Shown here one piece after another: positions 1 to 11,636 of a stretch of 64,000 bases of DNA. The stretch comes from Grammothele lineata (lineage: Eukaryota > Basidiomycota > Agaricomycetes > Polyporales > Polyporaceae). The stretch is from positions 124,001 to 188,000 of the forward strand of contig NDFF03000018.1 in assembly GCA_002150815.3 (NCBI GenBank), written 5' to 3'. The position numbers and the translations under genes were made by a program. Each line of letters starts with the position of its first letter. Position 1 is the stretch's first letter. A model generated the notes under the pieces. The model did no database searches. It saw only the letters and a program-made list of their open reading frames with translations, and had not been told where the DNA came from.

Positions 1-378
1 CAAGCCCGAGCCCGAGCCGTCCCATTTCGAAGTTGGATAGGTCAAAGTATCCGTTCCAGTGAGCTAACCAGTTGACGATATGGGGGCTTCGTGAACGTGT
101 AGAGGCAGTACATTCCTTCATGTGTTGTTCGCTCTCCCTTGTACTTATGGGGTATATATAATTCTGATTGTTTATGCTTCGAATAATGCTGGTCGAGGTG
201 AGGTGCCAAGTACATACATCGTTTCGGAATCATGTCGGTTGCGGTCGTGGGAAAATAGGCGCGGCACACGTGATGTGTGCTAGAGCGCGACGCGACTCGC
301 GACGCGTCGACTCACGGCCTTGTTCAGGCCTCACCGCGAGCCACATCCAGCTTCTACCTCGCCATCTTGTTCCTCCTC
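1..378. promoter_or_regulatory. 5' flank of RDH54
   Basis: No gene is supported here. Short ORFs on both strands have no recognisable protein character. The stretch lies directly upstream of the RDH54 start and presumably holds its promoter and 5' UTR. Two CACGTG/ACGTG-like E-box cores occur near positions 260-275, but nothing else decides a function. Confidence 0.4.
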
Positions 379-3300
379 ATGCCTGCATTCCAGACCCCTA
401 ATAGGGTTACGTCAAGCAAGCGGAAACCAGACGATCACGATCCTAACCATGAAGCGAGGAAGCGGCAGGCCGTCGAGAATGGAGTGTCCATGATGGAAGG
501 CGATAGTTATTGGATGGTGCAGTGGTGAGTGCTATCCGCTTTTGAGAAACATACTTTCTCTCAAGTTTGACATCAAGGCGAAATCCTCAATACAAGAAAC
601 ACAAAACGTGGGACGGGGATGCAGTGCTGGTCGTGAGCGGGAATAAGTGCACCCTCTTCGACTCTGACAGCCGACAGTGAGTGCGCATATATGCTGCATA
701 ATGATTTGCCGTTTGAACCGTTTCTTGACCAGAATTGCATCGGGAAAACCTTACGGGGTCGAGGGAACTCATAAACTAGCGGAAGGCTCGGAATTCACTC
801 TGGGCAGTCGCGAAGTTGAAATCGATCACAAACTTTCTCGAGAGGACTTCCTATCGGGACGATGTTTTGGAAAAAGCCATATTCCGGTTACTCCTGTATC
901 CAGGCCCACACTCACGAGACAATTCGTACCCCTCAAGCCCAAGACACTCAATGGTGGAAACTCGGTTGCACACGCCGCGATGTCCGGCACTGTGAGAGCG
1001 AGACCGGGGGTTGAACTCGAACCTGTGAACTTGGTGGGGTCTGAGAAGTCTCAGGAGAAAGAGTCTTCTCAGCATACCTGCTGGACGGCGAATTGGTATG
1101 TGAGCTCTTCCGAGCCAGAGCATCCGTCTTGTCTGATACGGGAAACAATAGGCGCAAGCCACAGCAGAAGAAGCACAAGACTTGGGACGGCGACGGTTTC
1201 GTGCTGTTGGAAGGAGAGAAGTTGACCCTCGTATCGGACACGGGCCTGCTGTGAGTACCCTGTTGCATGCACACGATTCCCGCATCGTAATCCAACGCGT
1301 CTATTAGACTCGGATCTAGGAAGTGGGACGGTTTACCTCTCTACAACAGCTATAGAGCATTTATTGGTAACAGGGAGGTCGAGCTAGACAGCGAGATATC
1401 CCGTACCGCGCTCCCGACTATCGTCGGGACATCCAAAGAGCTACCCATCGATCCCGAATACAGCGACCCACCTTCGTCTCAATCGAGACCTTCTTTTTTG
1501 CTAGGCGCGATTCATGATCGAAGGCTCTCAGAAGAGAATGCCAGCAGTTCTAGCCCAGTGATCTCCAGCTCTCCGGCGTCCGCGAAGAAGTTCATCCCAC
1601 CTTCGTCTTTCTACGGCACAGCTATCAGACCAAAACCGAAAGGACCTATGTACGCTCGATTGACATGGCTAAATGCTCCATCTCACATGATGAACAGGCA
1701 CGATCCAGATGCTCCAGGTGCTGTCGTTATGAAAGCCCCATCGAAGGAACATCAGGCCAGATTCAATAAGAAGTATGCTGTTCGCCCAAATTACTGTCAC
1801 GAAACTTATGTGGATGATTTTCGACTAGGAATCTGCCAATCGTCCCTATTGTAGTAGATCCCGTGCTGGGCCGTCATTTACGCCCACATCAGAGAGAAGG
1901 TAAATTCGGCCGCCGCGCGGGAATATCGAGCATATGGTAACCACTAGCTCCAGGTGTTCAATTTTTATATGAATCAGTCATGGGCCTTCGTAAACATGAG
2001 GGTCAAGGCTGTATCTTGGCCGACGAGATGTACGTACGATTGTAGCTTGCTGCACTACCTACTCACGCTCTTATAGGGGCATGGGGAAGACCTTACAGGT
2101 ATGATGCGTATTGCTTCTGGGGGACAGCTTGGAACTCATTGCCATGCGTTGAGACCATCACCCTAGTCTGGACACTACTCAGTGAGCCCGAGACGATCCC
2201 CCCCCTTTCTTATTCTCACCTTCTGTAGAGCAAAATCCGTACGCGGGTGCGGGTCCTGTTGCAGGCAAGGTGTTAATTGTTTGTCCAGTATCCTTGATCA
2301 ATGTTTGTGATTTCTTCTCTCTCCCTGTGGGATCCTATTGACTGGCGCTAGAACTGGAAAAACGAATTCCACAAGTGGCACGTACATAGTTCCGACGCGA
2401 TCGGCCATAATGCTTACTTTTGCGGCATACAGGTTGGGCAAGGACCGGTTGGGTGTGTTTGTCGGTGATAAAGACAAGAGGGCTATCAAGCAATTCTTGA
2501 ATTCGTAAGCGTAGCCCGTTCCCCGACACCGTTACTTAGTTGAAGCGATCTCAGGAAAATTCATCAAGTGCTGATCATCGGCTATGAACGACTTCGTACT
2601 GTGATGTGAGTAAATATTCTCAATATATGCTTGATCAGTGTTTACCAATTGAGCCCGCATTGTGTCACAGCGCAGATTTAGCATATTGCCAGTACGTTCT
2701 ACTGCTTCTTAACTGATGAAAACTGTTGACAAGCATTGTCTGTAGACCGCCAATTGGTCTCATAATTTGTGACGAAGGTGCGTGCTAATGAATATAAACC
2801 GCTAGCATTCCTCTAATAAACGTATTAAACGCCAGGACACCGGCTCAAGTCTACAAATAATAAGACCTCAACTATGTTCGAGGCTCTGAAGACCCCTCGC
2901 CGTGTCATCCTTTCAGGCACACCGATACAGAACGAACTGAGCGAATTTCATGCTATGGTTAGTGCATATTTCGCGGCGGTTTCATTACTCATAACCGACT
3001 TGGACTGCCAGGCGGATTTCTGCAACCCAGGACTTCTAGGTGAGTGTGGACACGACAATGAGATGCGCGGCGGTGCTGACGTCTTTACCAAAGACGATTA
3101 TTCCACCTTCAAACGGGTCTACGAGACACCTATACTCAAGAGCCGAGCTCCTGGCTGTAGTGCGAAGGAAGCAGAAGTAGGAGAAGCTCGGTCTGCTCAG
3201 GTGAGAAGTTCTCATGAAAGCTGTAGACTATCCGTCGCGTTTTCTTATGACGACTACAACCACACTCCCTCAGCTTACGGCCATAGCGAAGAGTTTCGTG

Positions 3301-5287
3301 CTTCGTAGGGAGGCAACCATTCTCAAGAAGTATCTACCTCCCAAACGTAAGTTTAAGGTTGGCTGTACGAGTGCTATACTCACCATAGCGATTATCAGAC
3401 GAATATGTAGTGTTCATCACTCCGACCAAACTTCAGCTCTCCATCTTTGAGAAGCTCCTTTCACATGACAAGTTGGACAACCTCGTCCGGAACTCAACTG
3501 CGGAGTCGCTTGCCATGATCAACATGCTTACCAAGATCAGCAATAGCCCAATTCTGCTCAAGGCTACAGCCGATCAGGCTAGGCAGAAGGTTCAGCAAGG
3601 CGGCGACGTTGTGAAGCGTAGCGCAATCGAGGAAGCCCTCAAGCTTGTACCTGAAGGGGCTCAAGTTGAAGACGTGGCTCTCAGTGGTAAATTTACCTCT
3701 TATGAGAAAGTGAACCCTCTCTTAGCACAAAGCGGCAGGTAAACTAACCGCATTGGCCGCGTTCCTCCGAGCACTCCAGCGGGTGCGTGATAACCATCGG
3801 CACAGAGGATCTAGTCGCATATTGAGGTAGTGGTTCTACAGCACACAGAGGAGAAATGCATCATCGTCTCGCATTACACCTCTACTCTGAATATCATTGA
3901 AGCGTATTGTAAGAAGAAGGCTTACACGTATCATAGATTAGACGGGCACGTATTGTCGTCACAACATTCATTCGCCGTAAAGCTGATGAGCACTCCATAT
4001 CATAGCAACACCCCGGCGCCCAAGCGACAGGAATATGTTAACGACTTCAATCGATCTCCACAGGCGAAGCGATGTGGGTACCCCTTCAACGCCCCGCTTG
4101 TTTACGTCTGATCAAAATCTAGTCCTCTTTCTCTTGAGCTCCAAGGCCGGCGGAGTCGGTCTTAATCTGATCGGTGCTTCGAGACTATGCTTGATCGACT
4201 CTGACTGGAATCCGAGGCGAGTATGACGAGATATTACACACTTCGTGTTGCTGATATTTCGACATAGTCATGACCTGCAATCGATGGCTCGTATCCACCG
4301 GTACGATTTCAATAACATTCAAAGATTTTCTACCTCAATCATGATGTTAGAGATGGTCAGAAACGGCCAGTGTACATCTACCGATTCCTTACGACCGGTA
4401 CCATTGATGGTGAGTCTATGGTCGATACGAAATGCTCATTGATACAGATGGCGTGAGGTCGTGGCACGTTAGAGAAAATCTACCAACGTCAGGTGACCAA
4501 GCTAGGCTTGAGCAATTGTAAGTACATCTAGGCTATTGTCGAATGCATGAGCATTGACGTTTCATTGTTAGCCCTGATGGGCACCGTACGAAAGCCGTTG
4601 TGTTTTATTCAACTCTCACGAGAGGTCTGACATTATGTTTGCGCATTCATATAGGGCCGTTCGGACTCTAAGTCGGACTCCTTCACACGAAAAGATGTGG
4701 GTCGTTTAATATCATCGTTCCGGCACTAATCTAATGTGCGCCGTAGTTGCTAGATATCTTCAGTATCCACCTACAGACCGCTTGCAACACGCATGACCTT
4801 CTCGACTGCCCTTGCGGGGTTCCCGACTGCGATGCAAAAACGTCCGCAGGGAAGAACGATCTTAACATGCCCATCGATACGGACACGTCCAGTGAATCGG
4901 AAGACGAAGACCCGCGGACAGGTTTCATGTCAGCTTCACAAGTTAAGGCGTCTGACATTGGCAAGCTCGACAAGGCTGTGAGCATCTTCGTCTGCTTTTT
5001 CTGGGGCATGTTTCAAACTAATACCGACTTGTGTACAGTATGTGAGGCAGAAGCGTGCACAGCTCGCTTCGCTAGGAGAATGGAGACACATCAATTGCTT
5101 CCAGCCTGGCGCTATCGAAGCTGTGGACGACGATATGCTGACCCACTTGATCTACTCCCCAGCGGATAACAAGCATTCGGTAGAGGAAACACGATGCCTC
5201 TCGCGAGACAGCGTGCCCGGGGGCTCGGTCTCTTTCTTGTTCGAGCGCAGTACCAAAGTTGTAGCTGATGATGAGAACGACGAGTAG
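379..5287 (+). CDS. RDH54: Rdh54/Tid1-type SNF2 DNA translocase
   Basis: RDH54 is a Rad54-family dsDNA translocase that works with Rad51/Dmc1 in homologous recombination in the nucleus. The gene has many short introns. The N-terminus carries two related modules, each opening with [15 protein letters not shown], near 580-900 and 1150-1420; they resemble the ZGRF1/DUF2439 N-terminal fold. The SNF2 core follows in order: motif I DEMGMGKT split by an intron near 2035-2085, motif II as DEGH near 2770-2840, motif [16 protein letters not shown] near 2910, motif IV region [17 protein letters not shown] near 3855, motif [20 protein letters not shown] near 4140 and motif VI ARIHRDGQ interrupted by an intron near 4290-4340. 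The C-terminus is acidic and ends in a TAG at 5285. The ATG at 379 opens a basic, proline-containing N-terminus typical of the family. It converges on the PUB gene with a 62 bp gap. Confidence 0.9.
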
Positions 5288-5349
5288 TATACAAGCCATC
5301 AACTAACCACTAGATCGTGCATTATATACGTGTTTATGAGCGCTGAACA

Positions 5350-6324
5350 TCATTGGTACGAAGAGGATGCCTGGCCTGGTTGTGTATGAATCGTCACAAT
5401 GTTCCCCTTCGTAGGCTGACCTGGGCGACGGGCGGGAAGTCCCCGCAGATACTGTCCGAAATGCCGTTCCCTCTCAGCCCTGGCCGCAACGGATTTGCGG
5501 TCGTCCAAAAACCTATCATGGAGCTATCGACACAAAACTCGGTGAGGCCAGCAATGAAGTTTTACACGCACGCACACACACCTCTTTACGACGCCTTCCC
5601 TTTTCTTCCTGTTCTCGCTTCTGCCGACTTGTCTCTTCTTCTTCTTTCTTCACCTCCCGCTCCAGTGTTTCCTCGATGATGCACAATCCGACTCGCAGAT
5701 TCTTGTAGCTTCCGGAATGCACATAGTAAGGTTGAAATTCGAGCACCTACATCATGCGCAACCAGGATGAGCGGTGCACAACCCCACTTAAGCCATCCAT
5801 AGAAACATCAATGCACCTGCTCACGGAAACCGAGCTAATGGGATACATGTCAAGGCAAATTCAGACCTATCTGATACAATACAGACGTACCTCCACAACG
5901 AGCTCTAACACACCTCTGGGGATGATCACCCACTTCTGGATATGCTCGTTCGTCAGCTTGAACTTTCGTTTCGCTTCATCGTTTGGGAGTTTGAGAACAT
6001 TCTGAGCAATCCTGGCCACGATCTATGGATAAGTCTCAGCCTCTCCCGAGGACCCAACGAGAGACGAAGCAGTACACATTGGCTCACCCTGAGTGACCCA
6101 ATAGCCTGGGCAGATGTGTTTACCGCGATGATCCCATTGTCGATTAGCTTACGAAAGGTTTGTCGCAAAGCGTGGTCTTCGTCGTGCGACGTATATAATG
6201 CCCTACAAGGGTTGGTCTTCTTGAGAGCCTCCACGCGGCGCTCCGCCGCCGCAGCGATTATTGAGCTGCTGACAAGTCTAAGGGACAGAGCCGCCATACT
6301 ATCGTCAAGAGAAGAGGTCGACAT
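5350..6324 (-). CDS. Diverged PUB-domain protein (tandem paralogue)
   Basis: This is a second, more divergent copy of the PUB gene at 6651-7729. The same order of blocks can be followed: an Ala-rich helix with AAAERRVEALKK (about 6210-6260), a block DEDHALRQTFRKLIDNGI (about 6130-6190), the PUB core with NVLKLPNDEAKRKFKLTNE (about 5950-6010), an EFQPYYV block (about 5720-5745), a long Glu/Lys coiled coil (about 5580-5690) and a tail beginning LDDRKSVAARAERERH that matches the tail of the neighbour. A TGA at 5350-5352 closes it. The exon between the PUB core and EFQPYYV could not be resolved and may be degraded. PUB domains of PNGase, UBXD1 and RNF31 bind the C-terminal tail of p97/Cdc48, so a Cdc48 cofactor role is inferred. 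It could be a functional paralogue or an early pseudogene. Confidence 0.65.
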
Positions 6325-6650
6325 TGCGGTACGTTGGGAGGCTTAGCGGGTGAATGGTGAACACGGGTTAGTGGTGAACTCGGCAAACTGTTAAAGAACT
6401 TTATATCTATCTCTTTTCAGAGGATGCTGCGGTAATCGTGCTAAATGTGCATGCATATGGCGAGCGAATTACAGACATCCGGATTCTTCGGGACGTCGAA
6501 GCTAAAGAAGCGGGATGTGCTGCGGCATACCGGTGTGAAGCGTGCAGATAATGCCCTAACCGAGAAGACACGGTGATTCATATGAAGACGTTAAAAGTAC
6601 ACTGGTTGCGGCGGCTCTAAGCATTCAGGCTGGTCAATCTACGATGCGGC
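6325..6650. promoter_or_regulatory. Intergenic between tandem PUB genes
   Basis: A 326 bp gap between the start of the downstream PUB paralogue and the stop of the upstream one. No ORF looks coding. It must contain the terminator of the 6651-7729 gene and the promoter of the 5350-6324 gene. Confidence 0.4.
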
Positions 6651-7729
6651 CTACACCTCGTCATCATTCTCCTCGGCGTGGTGGGATTCGTCATCATCTT
6701 CAGAGCGTTCCCCCGGCTCGATCACGTCTCCTTTGAGCGTGTGACCAGTCCCAGGCATCTGCCTCTGGCGGCGCCGCGTCGTGGCCTGGGGTTCGGGGGA
6801 CAACCCCGTTGCCCTCTGCGCTGCTGCTGCAGCGCGGGCAACTCTTTCTCGCTCGTCGATGATAGCTCGGCCCTTCCTGTCGTCGTAGAAGGCTTGCTTC
6901 ACCTGCAGCACGCACTCGTGTCAGATACATGAAACGTGTGTATAGGGTTTGAGAATGGTAGGAACCTTCGCCACAGCAGCCTCGTGAGCAGCCTTTTCCT
7001 CAGCTTTCTTCCGTGTCGCTACTTCTTCCCGCGTCAGCTCGCGCTCCAGTGCCTCCTTGATCACTGCCGCCCCAATGTTGAGTTCTTTCGACCGGCGCTT
7101 ATTCCAGACATAGTATGGCTGAAAGTTATCAACCTATGGAGAGACACAAGGGTAGTCCATGAATACATGAACCTCACGGTGGGACAATCTGTGCACGCAC
7201 GAGAGGCTCGAACCCCATCTGTAATTGTGTGCCGTGAAGGCCAGTCATGTAAGATTAGTTCATGGAACATGGGGTAAGACGTACCGCCCGCGCGAACTCC
7301 AGCGTACCCTTCGGATCTATGAGCGTCCGCTTGATGGTCGCATTGGTGGGCTTGAACCGTTGATATTTGGCGTCATCCGGGTGCGCAATGATGTTCTCCG
7401 CAAGTTTCAGAAGCGTCTGTACGCAAGTAAGTATTGTCAATCCATTTGGACTCAAGTGGGACCGGGGCCGTGCGTACCTGCAGACTTTCGAGAGCAGCAT
7501 CTCTGGGGTTTGGACGAAGGATACCTGGGTCAACCATCCGACGGAGCTCTTGTCTCTTCTCGTGGTCGCTGTCAAAAGTCTTCGACGAGTTCACAGCACT
7601 AGCCGCGGCAGCAGCAGCCCTCTCGCGCTCTGCCTGGAGCCTCTTCTCGAAAGCTGCCGCCACTGCGTTGTGGTCCGGGCGACGAGCGGGTGGCATCAGG
7701 TCAGCGATCGAGGTGGGCTCGGGTTCCAT
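6651..7729 (-). CDS. PUB-domain protein, likely Cdc48/p97 cofactor
   Basis: The ATG at 7729 opens an N-terminus MEPEPTSIADLMPPARR, followed by an Ala-rich helix. After the first intron (about 7430-7470) comes the PUB domain, with AENIIAHPDDAKYQRF, KPTNATIKRTLIDPKG and LEFARAMGFEPLV in order, then a block VDNFQPYYVWNKRR after another intron. A charged coiled coil (EALERELTREEVATRKKAEE) and a disordered acidic tail ending NDDEV follow, closed by TAG at 6651. Known PUB domains bind the p97/Cdc48 C-terminal peptide and serve in ERAD and ubiquitin pathways. The protein lacks an obvious transglutaminase or UBX domain, so it is neither PNGase nor UBXD1. A Cdc48-linked role is inferred from the domain alone. 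The tandem copy downstream makes this a local gene pair. Confidence 0.8.
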
Positions 7730-8047
7730 GATAAGTAGAGAAACTGATCCCGTTCGAGCAAAGATGTTTCAATAGACGACAGGATGGGGAGTAAGGTGAA
7801 TGTATTCTTTCAAGCTCGAGATTCCCGAGAACAGCACTGGAACACCAGCCACCCCACGGCCCCGAGCCTCGAGCGTCTGTCCCACGTGCATCGTTTCAAA
7901 ATGAGAAGTAGAAGGTCGGAGTCACTACTGAAAACTCCGAACATAAATCCGCATTATAAACTAGTAGTGTAAGAGCAGATGAGCTACATACGAGCAGAAA
8001 ATACCAGATGCTCGCAACACCGATGAGCCAGCCTGCATGACTATTCA
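7730..8047. promoter_or_regulatory. Intergenic between PUB gene and lipase
   Basis: About 318 bp holding the promoter of the minus-strand PUB gene and the 3' end of the minus-strand lipase. I see no coding sequence in it. Confidence 0.35.
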
Positions 8048-11000
8048 CTACCCATCCTGGACCTCTGTCCGCTGCCTAGCGTCAAGATCGTCATCCGACC
8101 CCGTCTCCCTACCCTGTGCCAACAACGAACGCAATTCCATCGCCGAAGGCCCGAAGTGTTCAACGCCGCTCCTTCGTCTGGGAAGGGAGGACAACTGGAG
8201 GTCATCGTCTGATGAGCTGTCTTCGGACCATGTCTGCTCATGCTCTCCTTCCTTGTCCGGCGACGGGCGCGCGGGCCGCCGCAGCGAGTTAAACGCGGAG
8301 CGCAAACTGGACTTGCTAAGCCGTCGGAATAGACTCTGCGGACGGTGGGGAAGCATCTTCTGGTGCGCGGGCGCGACTCGATCGGTGTCACTCCCCGACG
8401 GCGGTGGTGGATCGGGGGTCGCCCCGCCAAAGTCGCCCTCAATGTTGTGATCGCGGTGGTATGGTGTCCGGCTCATCCGTCGTCGGGGTGTGTGGGCGCG
8501 ACTGAGACTAGTACTGAGTTCTTGCGTATTCTGATATGAACTTGCGCTCTGTATCCTTCCATGCACGCCGTTGATCATGAGCGTTTCCTGGTCCGTGTCC
8601 ATGGGCAACGGAGAGTCCTCTGCTTGAGGATCTTGCATAAGCGATGACGCGATAGTGGGAAGTTTCGTGCTGGCACTAGGAGACGGTACATGCCCCTGAG
8701 GCACCGCCTCAGCCTTGGTACTGGTTCGAGTTTGCAATGCTCGTCGAACGCTCTGCCGGCCAAAAAGAATTTGATTCTCGAGCCGGGACCGGTTCTCAAT
8801 CATGTGTAACTGTATACAAGCGTTGAGAACGTGGGTCCAAGCAGATAAAAGTGCGCTCATGTTACCTTGGGCCAAGTGACGAGCTGTCCTATACGCATCA
8901 TCCTGTCTAACTCCGCAGGGTCTGGATCACTGAGAATATGGAGCCAATCCTGCCGCGCTTTGTTCAGCAACCCATATCTATATTGCGGAAGAAGGCGTAC
9001 CATGAACCGTGTCCGCGGCCAGATGCTGATACCAGCGTCCTGTCAGATAGCTACGCAAAATCGAACGACGGCACCCACTCACGTTACTGAACCCTCAAAC
9101 CGTTGCAGGAAAACACTAGACCAGTCCTGTCCAAGCAGTTGCGGAAGAAGATCTAGATCACGGATCAACTATTCGGTGTATCAGCACCTGAACCGAGCAA
9201 GGATAGCGTTATATCGCACCTTAAAATTCTTCGTGAGTTCAAGCTTGAGCCATTGCTCGGCTGCGGAAAGTAAGAAATTCCCCCTCCAACCTGGAACACA
9301 GAGTTCAGCATAGACTATCAAGATATCTAAGCGCTGAACAAACCTTTGCCCCTACTATGGGCGACGGGCTTCCCCGCAGAGCCTTGAGGTGCAAAGAAGA
9401 ATAGGTGTACATGAGGGTTGACTTGAGAAACGATTGGATGTGTCACTAAGGGCACAATTTAATCATGATAACCACATTCTACCGTTATGTTCTCACCATT
9501 GAAATAGAGATTGAGCGCCTGGACGGGAATATCAACCCTGGATGCGGATGATGAGTCAAATCGCACGACGCCCTTCTCATCACTCTTACCGCAGAGACCC
9601 GTCCTTGAACTTGCTTCCCCAATTCCAAGGAACGATAGCTCCTTCCTTCGTCTTCTGCATCAGTACCACGGGGTTCAGAATGCCCGGGACAGCGGCAGAA
9701 GCGAGCAGCGCGCTCCAGATAACAGTATCCGGAGCGGTGATGTAGTTCAGCAGCTTTGTGGGTCTGGCTCATTGGCAGTAAGCGCGCCACGACCGGACAA
9801 ATCGATAAAGGTCTACGTACGAATGGCGCTCGGCAGGAATGACTGAGACGTTCAGAATGCGTCCGGTCCGCATGTAAGCTTCTCGAAAGGTCATAGAACC
9901 TCGTGTGAAGAACATGGCCTGGATGCCACAAAGGTATCTATCAGCGGAAAGACGCAGCCTCCGAAGTGAAACAATATCGACCTTCCTCGCCCAAGTCGGG
10001 CTGTCGAATCGAGCCCCGGTCCTCCAAAACCTTTCAAACCATACTTTGAACGGGTCCTCGCACGCCGTGATGAGATTGGCCAGTTCAGGTACGAGTAGTT
10101 CTTTGAGTTCAGCGTCTGTCCGGGTGCATACCAGTGCTGCGACAAGGCCGCCGGCGGAGGTACCAGAGATCACACGAGGCAACAGGTTCTGATCCAGAAA
10201 TGCCTTCACAACACCGAAGTGGTCTAGAGCAAAGCAGGCCTGGTGTTCAAGGACTGCGATCAGACACAAATCCTATGGGGCACGCACAGTATCCGAAGGA
10301 TCCACCGCCCGATAGGCACAGTGCGGATGTGCCGAGGTTAGTGTTGGCGCTCTTGAAAAACCGTTTCTTCTCTTCGTTTGATAAGTCCGTTGTATCGCGG
10401 ACGTACGAAAGCGCTAGCTCCACCTCGTCGATGTAGGCTAAATCCTAGTTGTAAGTGTGTAAAAGTAAGGGGCCACGGAGGGGGAGCTTACATTCGATGA
10501 GCAGCTTGGTTCCGTAAAAGGTCTATTGATGGTGAGCGTACTGACATAAAGGTGGGACGTAAAGCCATACCTCGCTATAGAGCCTGGAACACGAATCAGT
10601 CGACATCTATGGTGGCACCGATTCAACTAAACCGCACTGACCTCGCAGACTCCACACCAGCAAAATTTGTACGAATGCAGGTCTCTAGAATACCGAGCAC
10701 GCTGCGAGCATCGTTCTTCTCTCTGAGGGTCTTCAGGGATCGACGGACCTAAACAGAAGGTGGATACATAACATCAAATGATTTATATCCCTGCACACCT
10801 TCCGGACAAGCTTCCAGTCGTAGTAAATATCTTCTTCTACAGACTTCCACTCGTCAAAGTGCATGTATTCATCCAACGCCAGTGCCGCATCTTTCCATTC
10901 CTACAAATCATTCAGCCACTACGGGCATGGTACACAAAGCGGACACACCTGGTAAGTTTTAGCATTCCGGAGCCGTTTCCGAAGTACACCTCTTCGACCA

Positions 11001-11636
11001 CGCCCTATATTCCTGTCAAAAAAGGTGTATATGGACATGAGACAGGGCTTACACGCAGATATCCACTCCTTGGCGTTGACAAGTTGCCTGATCATGATAT
11101 ACATGCCAAATTGAATGGCAATGAAGAGAAATATGAGACCCTGTACGCACGGGCTTCAACGACAAAATTGGTGCACCGAAGTACGACGTGGACACAGCTT
11201 ACAAGTAATGGCCACCGGAGAACGAGATAGAGCCATTCTCGGCCTTTGTGTGCGGGTCGTGGGGGACGTCTGCGCCTACACTTCTTCTAAATGCATAGCA
11301 GTTCATGAGAACGCAATATACCCACCTCTTGACCTTCAGGTTAACCGGCGCAAAGTCTGACAGCGCAGAAACCTTCCTAACGCGCTGTCCAAGAGGTGCG
11401 AGATGTTGTGGACCGACTACGGGACTATTGGGAGGTTCCGTATCCCCTAAATAGGTGCTATCATCCGCTCGGAGTGCCTCTTCAAACTGCTGCATGTGCC
11501 TGAGGGTGGTACATCAGTACAATGATTGCATCCGCGTGAACACAGCGACCACTCGCCTCTCGTCCACATAGTCGATGTCAAAGGGAGGCGGGAGTGTGGA
11601 TTGGGCATCGAGGCGGCTTCTACTGACGTGGGACAT
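8048..11636 (-). CDS. Patatin-type triacylglycerol lipase (Tgl3/4/5, SDP1 family)
   Basis: Hydrolyses triacylglycerol on lipid droplets in this family. The protein starts MSHVSRSRLDAQ at 11636. After a basic stretch (RRRRPPRP near 11260) comes a hydrophobic hairpin (EWLYLVLRWPLL near 11220 and IFLFIAIQFGMYIMIRQL near 11090), which is usual for fungal and plant SDP1-type lipases, and then the DUF3336 region (EWKDAALALDEYMHFDEWKS near 10870). The patatin core shows a Gly-rich oxyanion loop (LCLSGGASFGY near 10280) and the nucleophile motif GTSAGG near 10155. The stretch AVPGILNPVVLMQK near 9670 and a DGS at about 9555 supply the catalytic Asp region. The C-terminal third is Ser/Pro-rich and disordered, closing with TAG at 8048. 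Introns are numerous. The exact exon edges near the N-terminus are uncertain. Confidence 0.88.

Noticed and set aside
7206..7225. Possible tRNA T-arm (GGTTCGAGCC on the minus strand)
   Set aside because: It is the coding sequence of the PUB exon (GFEPL). No anticodon or acceptor stem can be formed around it.
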